DNA of 45,659 nt from Lysobacterales bacterium (GTDB lineage: Bacteria > Pseudomonadota > Gammaproteobacteria > Xanthomonadales > SZUA-36). Shown here in pieces: positions 9,577-19,577 of the stretch (its first letter is position 1; every line of letters starts with the position of its first letter). Made by a program: the position numbers and the translations under genes. The notes beneath the pieces were generated by a model that was given only the letters and a program-made list of their open reading frames with translations, searched no databases and was not told where the DNA came from. Location: NCBI GenBank assembly GCA_029859505.1, contig JAOUCZ010000004.1, positions 1 through 45,659 on the forward strand. The letters are read 5' to 3'.

Positions 9577-10101
9577 TCATTCGTTACGCTTTTCAGGCAG
9601 CGCTGATTTCAAGTTACTGATTTCGTGATAAGACGCAACCTTTCGATCCAGTTTCTCTGTTTCCAGAAAAAGGGCGAATGACTCACTGTAGACATCCCGT
9701 CGATGCTCCCACCACGTTTTAAACCCCGGGCGCGAATAGTAGGTCAACATAAGACGTTTCCAGCCTGTCCAGACTTCCTCGTCAAGATAACCCTTTTGGT
9801 TTTGATAAAACATATTTTCAAAGTAATGAAAGCATTGGAAAAACAACTGCGAGATACGCGCTCTTTCGTCAGAGCTCAATTGATGGTAATCCTCCATCGC
9901 CTCAACAAACAGGTTGGAAAGCTCCGGGGTGCTGGCCATCGTATTATTTAAAGCACCAAAGTCAGATACGACCGCCTGGTAGGTTGAGGTTCTTTCTGCT
10001 TCGGTGTTTGTACGTATCTGAATGGCTAGATAAATTATCGAAATAATCACGGCAATAGAACCTATGATTTCACCGATATTTGCGACTTGATCCAGTGTCA
10101 T
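9577..10101 (-). CDS. Hypothetical single-TM protein
   Basis: MTLDQVANIGEIIGSIAVIISIIYLAIQIRTNTEAERTSTYQAVVSDF...; one N-terminal TM followed by a soluble helical region. Upstream in-frame start at 10161 also possible. Confidence 0.7.
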   Translation of the reverse strand: MTLDQVANIGEIIGSIAVIISIIYLAIQIRTNTEAERTSTYQAVVSDFGALNNTMASTPELSNLFVEAMEDYHQLSSDERARISQLFFQCFHYFENMFYQNQKGYLDEEVWTGWKRLMLTYYSRPGFKTWWEHRRDVYSESFALFLETEKLDRKVASYHEISNLKSALPEKRNE

Positions 10102-10232
10102 TGGTTTGTCCCTGTTTGATTCGACCCGAGTCACTATAGCCTCATCAGTATCATGTGTCACAATCGGCGGACGGCACGGCAGGTGATCAAATTCTGAACT
10201 ATACTTAAATAGAATCCATACCGATCAAATAA

Positions 10233-10949
10233 TTGGGGGTCAGTACCATGTCAATGAAATGGACTATTTTTGCATTAACCGTTTTGACGGTATTCAGTGT
10301 ATCGTCTTTTGCAGCAAAACCTGTGCGGGAGCCGGCCACAACGGCACCGGAAGTGTTCTCGGTCAAAGTTGATTATGTCAATGGTTTTATCATCGTTGAT
10401 GGTACTAATCTCGACCCTGCCTCCGCTTCCGCGACCATAGCAGGCGTTAACCTGACCGTTGACGGGAGTTCGACAGACACCGCTCTGCTGTTTCCCTTTT
10501 CCGTAGATGTTTCTGCCGTTGTTGATGAACTCGGCACCTATGTATTGATAGTCACTACAGATGGCGGAAGTTTTAGTGTTTCTACATTTATCCCCTTTGC
10601 GCTTGTAACTGCGCCACCCCCACCCCCGCCAGGCCCGGACTGCCCCTGTTCAACAGAATGGGATGAAAAGAGCACGACTGCCTCGCCCAACGGCTTTGCC
10701 GGTTTGACCCCTTATTGCGGCGAAGATTATGGAGATTTCATTACTGTTCAGTTTTACGACATACCCGAATCCAATTACTGGGTATTGTGGACCTCGTGGA
10801 ATGCCGCTGAAAGCACCGGCTTTTGTGAACTGTACATAGACGGGCCTTATCGCCCACTGACTACCCAGGCACAGTTTGATGCCTGCGCGGGCTATTTGAA
10901 TAACATTATCACAGTGTGGGGCAACCAGAATAATACCTGTTTCTACTAG
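10233..10949 (+). CDS. Hypothetical secreted protein, beta-sandwich (IPT/TIG-like) N-term, poly-Pro linker, Cys-rich C-term
   Basis: Signal peptide MKWTIFALTVLTVFSVSSFAA, Ig/TIG-like segment, PPPPPPGP linker, C-terminal domain with six cysteines. Likely start is the internal ATG at MSMKWT. Confidence 0.65.
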   Translation: MGVSTMSMKWTIFALTVLTVFSVSSFAAKPVREPATTAPEVFSVKVDYVNGFIIVDGTNLDPASASATIAGVNLTVDGSSTDTALLFPFSVDVSAVVDELGTYVLIVTTDGGSFSVSTFIPFALVTAPPPPPPGPDCPCSTEWDEKSTTASPNGFAGLTPYCGEDYGDFITVQFYDIPESNYWVLWTSWNAAESTGFCELYIDGPYRPLTTQAQFDACAGYLNNIITVWGNQNNTCFY

Positions 10950-11171
10950 GTCCGGCTCACTCAGCCACCATGCTCCGAATTGGCATAAAGAGCACAAGAG
11001 CAATCAAAACCAGCTAACTTTGGGTAGAGGGGAACCATGCCTTTTCGTTAAGCTTCAGATTAGAAATGTCAGGGTAGTTATTGATTTTAAAGGTAGTAAT
11101 CTTCATGATCATTTAATATACTCTGATTGCAACGTCTAAAACTGTATGGATACATCTGCGGAGACAGGGAA

Positions 11172-11387
11172 ATGTTGGCACTCGTTTTATTGTTTTTGGT
11201 AACGTTAGTAATTTCAATATCTGTTATCTGTTTATGGCGTTTGGTATCTAATAAACATATTTTAACGCATGGCTCGCTGGTTAAACCTGCAGGCAAAACA
11301 CGGATAAGACTCACGGCCCGGCAGGGCTACATATCGGCAACAAACCACAGTTCCAAGGTTAGCACCAAGACTCCCTGGGGTTGGTAG
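11172..11387 (+). CDS. Possible small membrane protein
   Basis: MLALVLLFLVTLVISISVICLWRL...; one predicted TM helix; no recognisable family; may be spurious. Confidence 0.25.
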   Translation: MLALVLLFLVTLVISISVICLWRLVSNKHILTHGSLVKPAGKTRIRLTARQGYISATNHSSKVSTKTPWGW

Positions 11388-11524
11388 GATTCTTTAAAGC
11401 CCCGCTTCCACATTTCAGTTCGCCAACCGGTAGGGCCCGGATATTCGACATCATAATGATGTGTCACACTGGTGGGGCGACTCTGTTAAAATTCGCGTCT
11501 TGAATACCGGCCAGAATTCCACCC

Positions 11525-13123
11525 ATGTCAGAACTTCAACAACAAATCGCCCGTAGACGTACATTTGCGATCATTTCACATCCGGATGCGGGTAAGACCA
11601 CGCTGACCGAAAAACTGTTGTTGTTCGGCGGTGCCATCCAGATGGCCGGTGCGGTCAAGTCCAAGAGAGCGGCCCGCCATGCAACATCCGACTGGATGAA
11701 ACTGGAACAGGAACGTGGCATCTCGGTCACCAGTTCGGTGATGCAGTTCTGTTACAGGGATTACATTGTCAATTTACTGGATACACCGGGTCACGCGGAC
11801 TTTTCCGAAGACACCTATCGCACCCTGACTGCGGTGGATTCTGCCCTGATGGTGATCGATTGCGCCAAGGGCGTTGAGCAACGAACCATCAAGTTGATGG
11901 AAATCTGCCGTCTGCGCCAGACGCCGATATTTACCTTTATCAATAAACTTGACCGTGAGGGCCGCGAGCCAATTGAACTACTGGACGAGGTCGAGTCCGT
12001 TTTAGGTATACAGTGCGCGCCTATCACATGGCCGATCGGTATGGGCAAGCGCCTCAAGGGTGTCTACCACCTGCTCGATGATGCCGTACATCTATATGAG
12101 TCGGGCAAAAACTATGTCACCCAGCAGGCTGAAGTCATCCAGGGCATCGACAACCCCTTACTCGATGAACGCCTGGGTCAATACGACAGCCAGGAGTTAC
12201 GCGACGAAATAGAACTGGTCCAGGGCGCCAGCCATGAGTTTGATCCACAGGCGTACCTCGACGGCCATCAGACACCGGTCTTTTTTGGTTCTGCCATCAA
12301 TAATTTCGGTGTAACTCCGCTGCTCGAATCATTCGTTGAGCACGCACCTCCACCCGAATTCCGGGCAACCACCGGCCGTGACGTGCTAAGCGATGAACCC
12401 ACCCTGACCGGTTTTGTTTTCAAGATACAAGCCAATATGGATCCGGCCCACCGTGACCGCATCGCTTTTATGCGTATCTGTTCAGGCCGTTTCGCGCAGG
12501 GCATGAAAGTAAGGCACGTCCGGCTCAAAAAAGACATCAAGATTCCGAATGCGCTGACGTTCATGGCACAGGACCGGGGTCATGTTGAGGAGGCCTGGCC
12601 GGGTGACATCATTGGCATCCACAATCATGGCACCATCGCCATCGGCGACAGTTTTACCGAAGGTGAAAAGCTTCAGTTTACCGGTATCCCCAACTTTGCT
12701 CCCGAGCTATTCCGGCGCGCACAACTGCGTGACCCGCTCAAGCTCAAGGCCCTGCAGAAAGGCTTGCTGCAGTTATCCGAAGAAGGGGCAACCCAGTTTT
12801 TCAGACCATTGCTGGGCAACGAACTGGTCCTCGGCGCAGTGGGTGTGCTGCAATTTGACGTGGTTGCCTATCGGCTGAAAAGCGAATATAACGTAGACTC
12901 TGTGTTTGAGAACGTTAACGTGCAAACCGCGCGCTGGGTCAGTTGTGATGACGAAAAGATGCTGAAGGAATTTACAGACCAGTTAATGAGTAACCTGGCC
13001 CGTGATGCTGCGGATCAGCTGGTCTACCTGGCACCAACCCGGGTCAATCTGCAATTAACCGAAGAGCGCTGGCCGGATATCAGGTTTTCCGCAACCCGCG
13101 AAACCCTATTGTTCGCAGAATGA
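11525..13123 (+). CDS. prfC: Peptide chain release factor 3
   Basis: [88 protein letters not shown]; full-length RF3. Confidence 0.96.
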   Translation: MSELQQQIARRRTFAIISHPDAGKTTLTEKLLLFGGAIQMAGAVKSKRAARHATSDWMKLEQERGISVTSSVMQFCYRDYIVNLLDTPGHADFSEDTYRTLTAVDSALMVIDCAKGVEQRTIKLMEICRLRQTPIFTFINKLDREGREPIELLDEVESVLGIQCAPITWPIGMGKRLKGVYHLLDDAVHLYESGKNYVTQQAEVIQGIDNPLLDERLGQYDSQELRDEIELVQGASHEFDPQAYLDGHQTPVFFGSAINNFGVTPLLESFVEHAPPPEFRATTGRDVLSDEPTLTGFVFKIQANMDPAHRDRIAFMRICSGRFAQGMKVRHVRLKKDIKIPNALTFMAQDRGHVEEAWPGDIIGIHNHGTIAIGDSFTEGEKLQFTGIPNFAPELFRRAQLRDPLKLKALQKGLLQLSEEGATQFFRPLLGNELVLGAVGVLQFDVVAYRLKSEYNVDSVFENVNVQTARWVSCDDEKMLKEFTDQLMSNLARDAADQLVYLAPTRVNLQLTEERWPDIRFSATRETLLFAE

Positions 13124-13127
13124 GCAC

Positions 13128-14486
13128 TTGAGCACCGCTTCAAACCGAATTCGAGACCTGTTCCCCGACAAGGGAAGACGCAGCCTAATTTGGGGCATTG
13201 CCTTGCCGATCATGGGCGGCATGATGTCGCAAAACATTTTAAACCTGGTGGATATTGGCATGGTCGGCCACCTCGGTGATGCAGCACTGGCAGCCACCGG
13301 TATCGGCAGCTTTACCAATTACCTGGCCATTTCCTTCATTATCGGCTTATCAGCAGGTGTCCAGGCCCTGGCGGCACGGCGACTGGGAGAAGACCGGCTT
13401 GACGAAACCGCTGTACCACTGAATGGCGGACTGTTCCTGGCACTGATAATCGGTTTGCCGCTGTGCGCTGTTTTGTACCTGGCCATACCTGCTACCTATT
13501 CTTTCCTGAGTAACGACCCCGAGGTTATTGAGCAGGGCGTCCCCTATTTGCAGGTCAGAATTCTCAGCATGGTCGCGGTGGGTATGAATTTTTCTTTCCG
13601 CGGTTACTGGAGCGCCATCCACATGACCGGCGTGTACCTGCGGACACTGCTGATAATGCACGCCTGTAATATTTTTCTAAACTGGGTACTGATATTCGGT
13701 AACCTCGGTGCACCGGAAATGGGTGTGTTCGGTGCAGGGCTTGCGACCACCATATCGTTGTATATCGGCACTGGCCTGTATTTCTTTTTTGCCTACCGGC
13801 ACGCACGTGACAAGGGTTTCCTGAATCGTGTTCCCACCCGCAGCACCCTGTGGCAACAGCTCAGGCTTTCTCTGCCCGCGAGTCTTCAGCAGGTATTTTT
13901 CTCAGCCGGCCTGGTGACGCTGATGTGGATTGTCAGCCAGATTGGCACAGCTGAAGTCGCCGCGGTGAACGTGCTAATGACTTTTCATATCACGGCCATC
14001 CTGCCTGCCTTCGGACTCGCACTTGCGGCGACCACGCTAGTGGGCAATGCGCTTGGAAGAGGTGACATAGAAGATGCCGTCTTGTGGGGCTGGAATGCGG
14101 CCGCCATCAGCCTGGTTTATGGCATTCTTATCAGTCTGCTGCTGATCCCGTTTGCCGACCCCTTACTCGGTCTGTTTCTCACCAACCCCGAAACCCGTCA
14201 ACTGGCCTATTGGCCGATGATACTCTGGGCCCTGGTGATCGGTTTCGATACCACCGGCATGGTCTTGATGAACGCTTTGATTGGGGCTGGTGACACCCGC
14301 CGCAGCATGTGGATCAGCGTTATTGCCCAGTGGGTATTTTTCCTGCCGTTAGCATTTGTCGCCGGACCGGTACTGGGTTTTGGTCTACTGGGGATATGGC
14401 TCGTGAACAGTGCCTACCGGACCGGTCAGGCGGTGGTATGTATACAAAGCTGGGCCGCAAGACGTTGGGTCGGAATCAAGCTTTAG
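13128..14486 (+). CDS. MATE family efflux transporter (TTG start likely)
   Basis: Twelve-TM-type protein: LIWGIALPIMGGMMSQNILNLVDIGMVGHLGDAALAATGIG...; MATE signature. Begins 4 nt after the prfC stop. Confidence 0.9.
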   Translation: MSTASNRIRDLFPDKGRRSLIWGIALPIMGGMMSQNILNLVDIGMVGHLGDAALAATGIGSFTNYLAISFIIGLSAGVQALAARRLGEDRLDETAVPLNGGLFLALIIGLPLCAVLYLAIPATYSFLSNDPEVIEQGVPYLQVRILSMVAVGMNFSFRGYWSAIHMTGVYLRTLLIMHACNIFLNWVLIFGNLGAPEMGVFGAGLATTISLYIGTGLYFFFAYRHARDKGFLNRVPTRSTLWQQLRLSLPASLQQVFFSAGLVTLMWIVSQIGTAEVAAVNVLMTFHITAILPAFGLALAATTLVGNALGRGDIEDAVLWGWNAAAISLVYGILISLLLIPFADPLLGLFLTNPETRQLAYWPMILWALVIGFDTTGMVLMNALIGAGDTRRSMWISVIAQWVFFLPLAFVAGPVLGFGLLGIWLVNSAYRTGQAVVCIQSWAARRWVGIKL

Positions 14487-14570
14487 TTTGCCAGCCACCA
14501 AGAAAGCCGATACATTGCGCCCTTAAGAAAAAAATAATCAAACCCACCTTAAGATTTATTGGAGCATCGA

Positions 14571-15845
14571 ATGATTAGCAGCATTGCCTTTGGTTTATTC
14601 GGATTGGCTGTATTAATCTCGGTTGCCTTTTCATTTTCCCGGCACAAGAAATCCATTGACTGGAAACAGGTTGCGGCCGGTATTGGTTTGCAAGTCGTTT
14701 TTGCGATCATTGTCATCATGGTACCAGGCGGGCGTGAATTCTTTGATGCCATCAGCCGGGTATTTGTGAAGGTCATCGACTTCGCAATGGTCGGTGGAGA
14801 GTTCATATTCGGCGACATGACCAGCTACGAAAAATTCGGGTTCATTTTTGCCTTCCAGGTGCTACCCACCATTATCTTTTTTGCTTCCCTGATGAGTGTG
14901 CTCTATCACATCGGTTTGATGCAGAAAATTGTGCAGGGCATGGCCTGGGTCATGCAGAAGTTTTTACGTGTCAGCGGTTCTGAGTCACTGTCGGTCGCGG
15001 CCAATGTATTTATCGGTCAAACCGAGGCACCGCTGGTGGTCCGGCCGTATATTGCCAAGATGACCGAGTCAGAGCTATTCACGATGATGGTTGGTGGTAT
15101 GGCCACCATTGCCGGCGCTGTACTGGCTGCCTATATCGCCATGCTCGGTGGCGCGGATGAGGCGCAAAGATTGTTCTACGCCAGGCATTTGCTGGCCGCC
15201 AGCGTAATGGCAGCCCCGGCGACTATCGTGATTGCCAAACTGCTGAGACCGGAAACCGAGGAATCCCTGACCAAGGGTACGGTGCACCTGGAAATTGAGA
15301 AGACCGCAACCAATGTCATCGAGGCAGCGGCAAATGGCGCGGCAGATGGTGTCAGGCTTTCATTGAATGTTGCCGGTATGTTACTGGCGTTTGTTGCCCT
15401 CATCACCATGATCAACTACCCATTGGCATGGATTGGTGAAATTACAGGTATTTCAATCTTGACCGGACAGGAACTGAGCATGTCATTGATCCTGGGTTAT
15501 CTGCTGTCACCACTGGCCTGGATCATCGGCGTTCCATGGAGCGAAGCAACCATCGTTGGTGGCTTGATCGGTGAAAAAATTGTCCTCAATGAGTTTGTTG
15601 CCTACCTGCACCTGGGCCAGATCAAGGATACTCTCTCAGAACATTCCGTATTGATTTCGACCTACGCCCTGTGCGGCTTCGCCAACTTCTCATCCATCGC
15701 CATACAACTCGGTGGTATTGGCGGCCTGGCACCCAACCGCCGTTCGGATATCGCACGCCTGGGTTTACGCGCAGTACTGGGTGGAACACTCGCCACCATG
15801 ATGACAGCCACCATTGCAGGAGTTCTTACCCAACTGGCAGCTTAG
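14571..15845 (+). CDS. NupC/CNT family concentrative nucleoside transporter
   Basis: [43 protein letters not shown] and [33 protein letters not shown] motifs of the CNT family. Confidence 0.93.
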   Translation: MISSIAFGLFGLAVLISVAFSFSRHKKSIDWKQVAAGIGLQVVFAIIVIMVPGGREFFDAISRVFVKVIDFAMVGGEFIFGDMTSYEKFGFIFAFQVLPTIIFFASLMSVLYHIGLMQKIVQGMAWVMQKFLRVSGSESLSVAANVFIGQTEAPLVVRPYIAKMTESELFTMMVGGMATIAGAVLAAYIAMLGGADEAQRLFYARHLLAASVMAAPATIVIAKLLRPETEESLTKGTVHLEIEKTATNVIEAAANGAADGVRLSLNVAGMLLAFVALITMINYPLAWIGEITGISILTGQELSMSLILGYLLSPLAWIIGVPWSEATIVGGLIGEKIVLNEFVAYLHLGQIKDTLSEHSVLISTYALCGFANFSSIAIQLGGIGGLAPNRRSDIARLGLRAVLGGTLATMMTATIAGVLTQLAA

Positions 15846-15863
15846 GAGCCTGTTGGATTTAAC

Positions 15864-17744
15864 ATGTCGAATCACTCACAATTTGACCTGCTAAAGGAAC
15901 GGCGTTTCATGCCGTTCTTTATTACCGGTGCGCTTGGTGCCTTTAACGACAATGTGTTCAAGAATGGGCTGGCTGCAATGCTGGTTTTCAGCAGCGCCCA
16001 GTTGGCCGGCCTGAATACCAACCAGATCGTCAACCTCAGCGCGATGGTCTTCATACTGCCGTTTTTCCTGTTTTCGGCAGTATTCGGTCAAATCGCGGAC
16101 AAATACGAAAAATCGATACAGATCAGACGTATCAAGCTGTTTGAAGTATTTATCATGCTGGCTGCCACACTCGGTTTCTGGCTCAATAGCTTGCCCCTGT
16201 TACTGATTGTCCTGTTCATGCTGGGCTTTCAGTCCACCATGTTTGGCCCGATCAAGTACGGCATCATTCCCCAGGTTCTGAAAACCCGTGAGCTGATCGG
16301 TGGTAACGCACTGGTCGAGATGGGGACTTTTGTCGCAATTCTCGCTGGCACCATTGCCGGCCCCCTGTTGATGGCAATCGATGCAGAGTGGCCCGTCTGG
16401 GTGAGTGGTACGGGCCTGGTGATCGCTATCGCCGGCTACTGGGTAAGTCGCGGTATTCCCGAGGCGCCACCGGTTGCCCCGGACCTGAAGGTCAACTGGA
16501 ACTTCGTCACCGAAACGATCAGGAATATTGGCTTCATCGGGGAGAATCGTGTTGTTCTCAACAGTGTGCTGGGTATTTCCTGGTTCTGGTTTTTTGGTGC
16601 AACATTCCTCGTCCAGATCCCCAGTTATTCAGAAAATGTTTTGGGTGGCGATGCTGCTCTCATGTCCACTTTGCTGGCCATGTTCATCATCGGTATCAGC
16701 AGCGGTTCGCTGTTGTGTGAACGTCTTTCCGGCGGACAGGTTGAAATAGGACTGGTGCCGCTCGGTGCAATAGGACTGACTGTTTTTGGCATTGATATGT
16801 ACTTTGCCAGTCCCTCCACACTCATGCTTTATGTGGGCCTGGGAGATTTTTTTGCGGTGGCGGCCAATTGGCGAATCGTGTTTGACCTGTTGATGATCGG
16901 TATATTCAGCGGCTTTTACATCGTACCCCTGTACGCTTTGGTTCAAGAGCGCACCACGCCAAGCCATCGTTCCCGGGTAATTGCCGGCAACAACATCCTC
17001 AATTCCCTGTTCATGGTAGTTTCCGCGATTATCGCCATGTTATTGCTAGGTAGCGCCGGTTTTACCATCCCTCAATTATTCTTGTTTACGGCCCTCCTTA
17101 ACATGGTTGTGGCCATCTATATTTTCAGTCTTGTACCCGAATTCCTGATGCGCTTCCTGGTCTGGATACTGATTCACACGATTTACCGTGTAGAGGTCAA
17201 AGGGATGGAAAACATACCGGATAGCGGACCGGTCATCGTTGCAGCCAACCATGTCAGTTTTGTTGACCCCTTAATCGTCGGCGGTGTCATCAGGCGCCCG
17301 GTACGTTTTGTCATGTACCACAAAATCTATAACACGCCGATAATGAAGTACGTTTTCAAAGCCGGTAAAGCCATACCCATTGCATCCCATGCTGAAAGCC
17401 CGGAAATACTCGCAAAGGCCTATGAAAGCATGCATGAAGTGCTGGGTGATGGTGACGTACTCGGCATTTTCCCGGAAGGCGGTATCACCTCGACTGGTGA
17501 CATCATGACCTTCAAAAAAGGGGTTGAGAAAACTGTGGGTGAGCAACCGGTTGACGTAGTGCCAATGGCACTTTGTAATCTGTGGGGTTCCTTGTTCAGT
17601 CGCCGCGACCCTCTACACAAAAGAAGGCCTTATAAATTCCGGGCATTGATTGAATTGCGTATTGGGCCACCCATTCCACCTGAAGAACTGACAGCTGAAC
17701 GCCTGGAAAACGAGGTTCGCGAACTCAGGGGTGAAGATCGTTAG
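15864..17744 (+). CDS. MFS transporter (LplT-like) fused to PlsC-type acyltransferase
   Basis: N-term MFS (FFITGALGAFNDNVFKNGLAAMLVF...). C-term lysophosphatidate acyltransferase motifs NHVSFVD (HX4D) and GIFPEGGI. No AMP-ligase domain. Confidence 0.88.
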   Translation: MSNHSQFDLLKERRFMPFFITGALGAFNDNVFKNGLAAMLVFSSAQLAGLNTNQIVNLSAMVFILPFFLFSAVFGQIADKYEKSIQIRRIKLFEVFIMLAATLGFWLNSLPLLLIVLFMLGFQSTMFGPIKYGIIPQVLKTRELIGGNALVEMGTFVAILAGTIAGPLLMAIDAEWPVWVSGTGLVIAIAGYWVSRGIPEAPPVAPDLKVNWNFVTETIRNIGFIGENRVVLNSVLGISWFWFFGATFLVQIPSYSENVLGGDAALMSTLLAMFIIGISSGSLLCERLSGGQVEIGLVPLGAIGLTVFGIDMYFASPSTLMLYVGLGDFFAVAANWRIVFDLLMIGIFSGFYIVPLYALVQERTTPSHRSRVIAGNNILNSLFMVVSAIIAMLLLGSAGFTIPQLFLFTALLNMVVAIYIFSLVPEFLMRFLVWILIHTIYRVEVKGMENIPDSGPVIVAANHVSFVDPLIVGGVIRRPVRFVMYHKIYNTPIMKYVFKAGKAIPIASHAESPEILAKAYESMHEVLGDGDVLGIFPEGGITSTGDIMTFKKGVEKTVGEQPVDVVPMALCNLWGSLFSRRDPLHKRRPYKFRALIELRIGPPIPPEELTAERLENEVRELRGEDR

Positions 17745-17746
17745 CC

Positions 17747-18067
17747 TTACGGCCTTGGAGATGAACATTTCCAGCAATGGGTAAAGGCCGGTTCCTGTGG
17801 TGTGCCGCACTTCGGACAGTCCCAGGCCTGCATGGGTTCACTGTTTTGCTGATCATGCAATTCCCCGATTAACTCTTTCGCACGAGGGGCATCACTTTCG
17901 TTCAGCACCCATAATTGCGGAACCACTTCTACGAATGGTAATTCACCCGCACCTGACGTACCGAACTGATTTTTCAAAAAGGTGTCGATACCATTGGATT
18001 CAAGCACTGACTGGTAATGACCCACCAGCATAATATCGAAATCTTCAAAAACCTTGATCATATCCAT
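17747..18067 (-). CDS. DUF2007-like protein with C-terminal zinc ribbon
   Basis: [31 protein letters not shown]... DUF2007-like, then [20 protein letters not shown] zinc ribbon. Confidence 0.72.
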   Translation of the reverse strand: MDMIKVFEDFDIMLVGHYQSVLESNGIDTFLKNQFGTSGAGELPFVEVVPQLWVLNESDAPRAKELIGELHDQQNSEPMQAWDCPKCGTPQEPAFTHCWKCSSPRP

Positions 18068-18102
18068 ACATCCTGAATCTGAATCCCGAAAGATACACTA
18101 CA

Positions 18103-18522
18103 ATGGCAGACACTATGAAAAAAATCACACGAAGCAAACAGGACTGGCAGGCACAACTCGATGCCGAACAGTATCGCGTCACCCGTGAAGCCGGCACCGA
18201 GGCGCCACACAGCGGTAAATATTGTGATCATACCGGGGAAGGCTTCTACCTATGTGTGTGTTGCGAACATCCCCTGTTCGATTCCGGGAGCAAGTACCAC
18301 TCCGGTTGTGGCTGGCCCAGTTTCCATGGCGAGCTTGATACGGCGGAAGTGGTACAGCGTCCGGATACCAGCCATGGAATGCACCGCATCGAACTTTTAT
18401 GTCCCGCCTGTGACGCCCACCTGGGACACATCTTTCCCGATGGGCCGCCACCAACCGGACAACGATATTGCATCAACTCGGCATCACTGAAATTTGTGGA
18501 TGATATAAATCACAAAAAATGA
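18103..18522 (+). CDS. msrB: Peptide-methionine (R)-S-oxide reductase
   Basis: [28 protein letters not shown]...[32 protein letters not shown]. Confidence 0.95.
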   Translation: MADTMKKITRSKQDWQAQLDAEQYRVTREAGTEAPHSGKYCDHTGEGFYLCVCCEHPLFDSGSKYHSGCGWPSFHGELDTAEVVQRPDTSHGMHRIELLCPACDAHLGHIFPDGPPPTGQRYCINSASLKFVDDINHKK

Positions 18523-19577
18523 TTCTCCGCCTTTTATTGGTTTTGTGTCTCACCGCCTGCTCCGGCCCGTCCTATTACCTGCAGGCGATGTCGGGCCAGA
18601 ACAAGCTGATGAAGTCGCGTCAGGATATTCAATCACTCCTGGATGATCCGGCAACCCCGGAAGAGCTTGCCGGTCATCTTAAGACCGCTGAACAGATCAA
18701 GGAATTTGCACAAGACGAACTGGATTTGCCGTTAGACGGTAGTTACTCGAGCTATGTTGAAGTTGAAGGCGAGGCGTTGGTATGGAATGTCGTTGCCACC
18801 GGGGAGTTCTCCCTGCAGCCGAAAAAATGGTGTTTCCTGGTGGCAGGTTGCGTGCCCTACCGGGGATTTTTTGCAAAGCAAAAAGCCCGGAAATCCGCCG
18901 ATCGTTTGTCTCAAAAAGGCATGGATGTCATTGTTTCACCTGCCGCTGCTTATTCCTCACTCGGGTGGTTCAACGACCCCCTGCTCAGCACCATGTTTTC
19001 CGATTCAGATTCCCGCCTCGCCGCCTACCTCTTCCATGAACTGGCCCATCAACGTCTGTATAACAAAAATGACGGCCTCTTCAACGAGGGATACGCCAAT
19101 TTTGTCGAGCAAGCCGGGGTCAGGTCATGGCTGGAATTCAAGCAACGGCCTGATGAGCTAAAAAGGTGGCAGCAACTTCAGGAAGTGAGCAGTGATTTTT
19201 CCAGCCTGGTGGGAAAATCGCGTACTGATCTCTACAAGCTATACCACAGCAACCAGACCGAAACTGCCATGAGGCAGCAAAAAGCGGAGATCTTTGCTTC
19301 TCTTGAGCATGACTATCACAAACTCAGCAACGAAAAATGGCAGGGAAAGCGTTACTACTCATCCTGGTTTAAAGAACCTCTCAATAATGCCAGGCTGGCA
19401 CTGTACAATACCTATGAAGGCAGCCATTGTGCATTCCAGAGATTATGGGATCAAAGCGGGGGTAACTGGCAGAAGTTTCACCAATTGGCTGAACAGAAAT
19501 CCTCACTGCAAAAAGATGAACGGCGGGAATGGTTGAATCAAACATGTCCAGAGATTGCACCGCAAACCGATTTGTGA
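18519..19577 (+). CDS. Predicted aminopeptidase (lipoprotein-like)
   Basis: Lipobox-like [13 protein letters not shown]-type region; metallopeptidase motif [31 protein letters not shown]. Overlaps msrB by 4 nt. Confidence 0.83.
   Translation: MILRLLLVLCLTACSGPSYYLQAMSGQNKLMKSRQDIQSLLDDPATPEELAGHLKTAEQIKEFAQDELDLPLDGSYSSYVEVEGEALVWNVVATGEFSLQPKKWCFLVAGCVPYRGFFAKQKARKSADRLSQKGMDVIVSPAAAYSSLGWFNDPLLSTMFSDSDSRLAAYLFHELAHQRLYNKNDGLFNEGYANFVEQAGVRSWLEFKQRPDELKRWQQLQEVSSDFSSLVGKSRTDLYKLYHSNQTETAMRQQKAEIFASLEHDYHKLSNEKWQGKRYYSSWFKEPLNNARLALYNTYEGSHCAFQRLWDQSGGNWQKFHQLAEQKSSLQKDERREWLNQTCPEIAPQTDL

Noticed and set aside
11127-11387. Small ORF upstream of prfC
   Set aside because: Only a hydrophobic N-terminus supports it; kept as a very low-confidence CDS from the internal ATG and not promoted to a finding.
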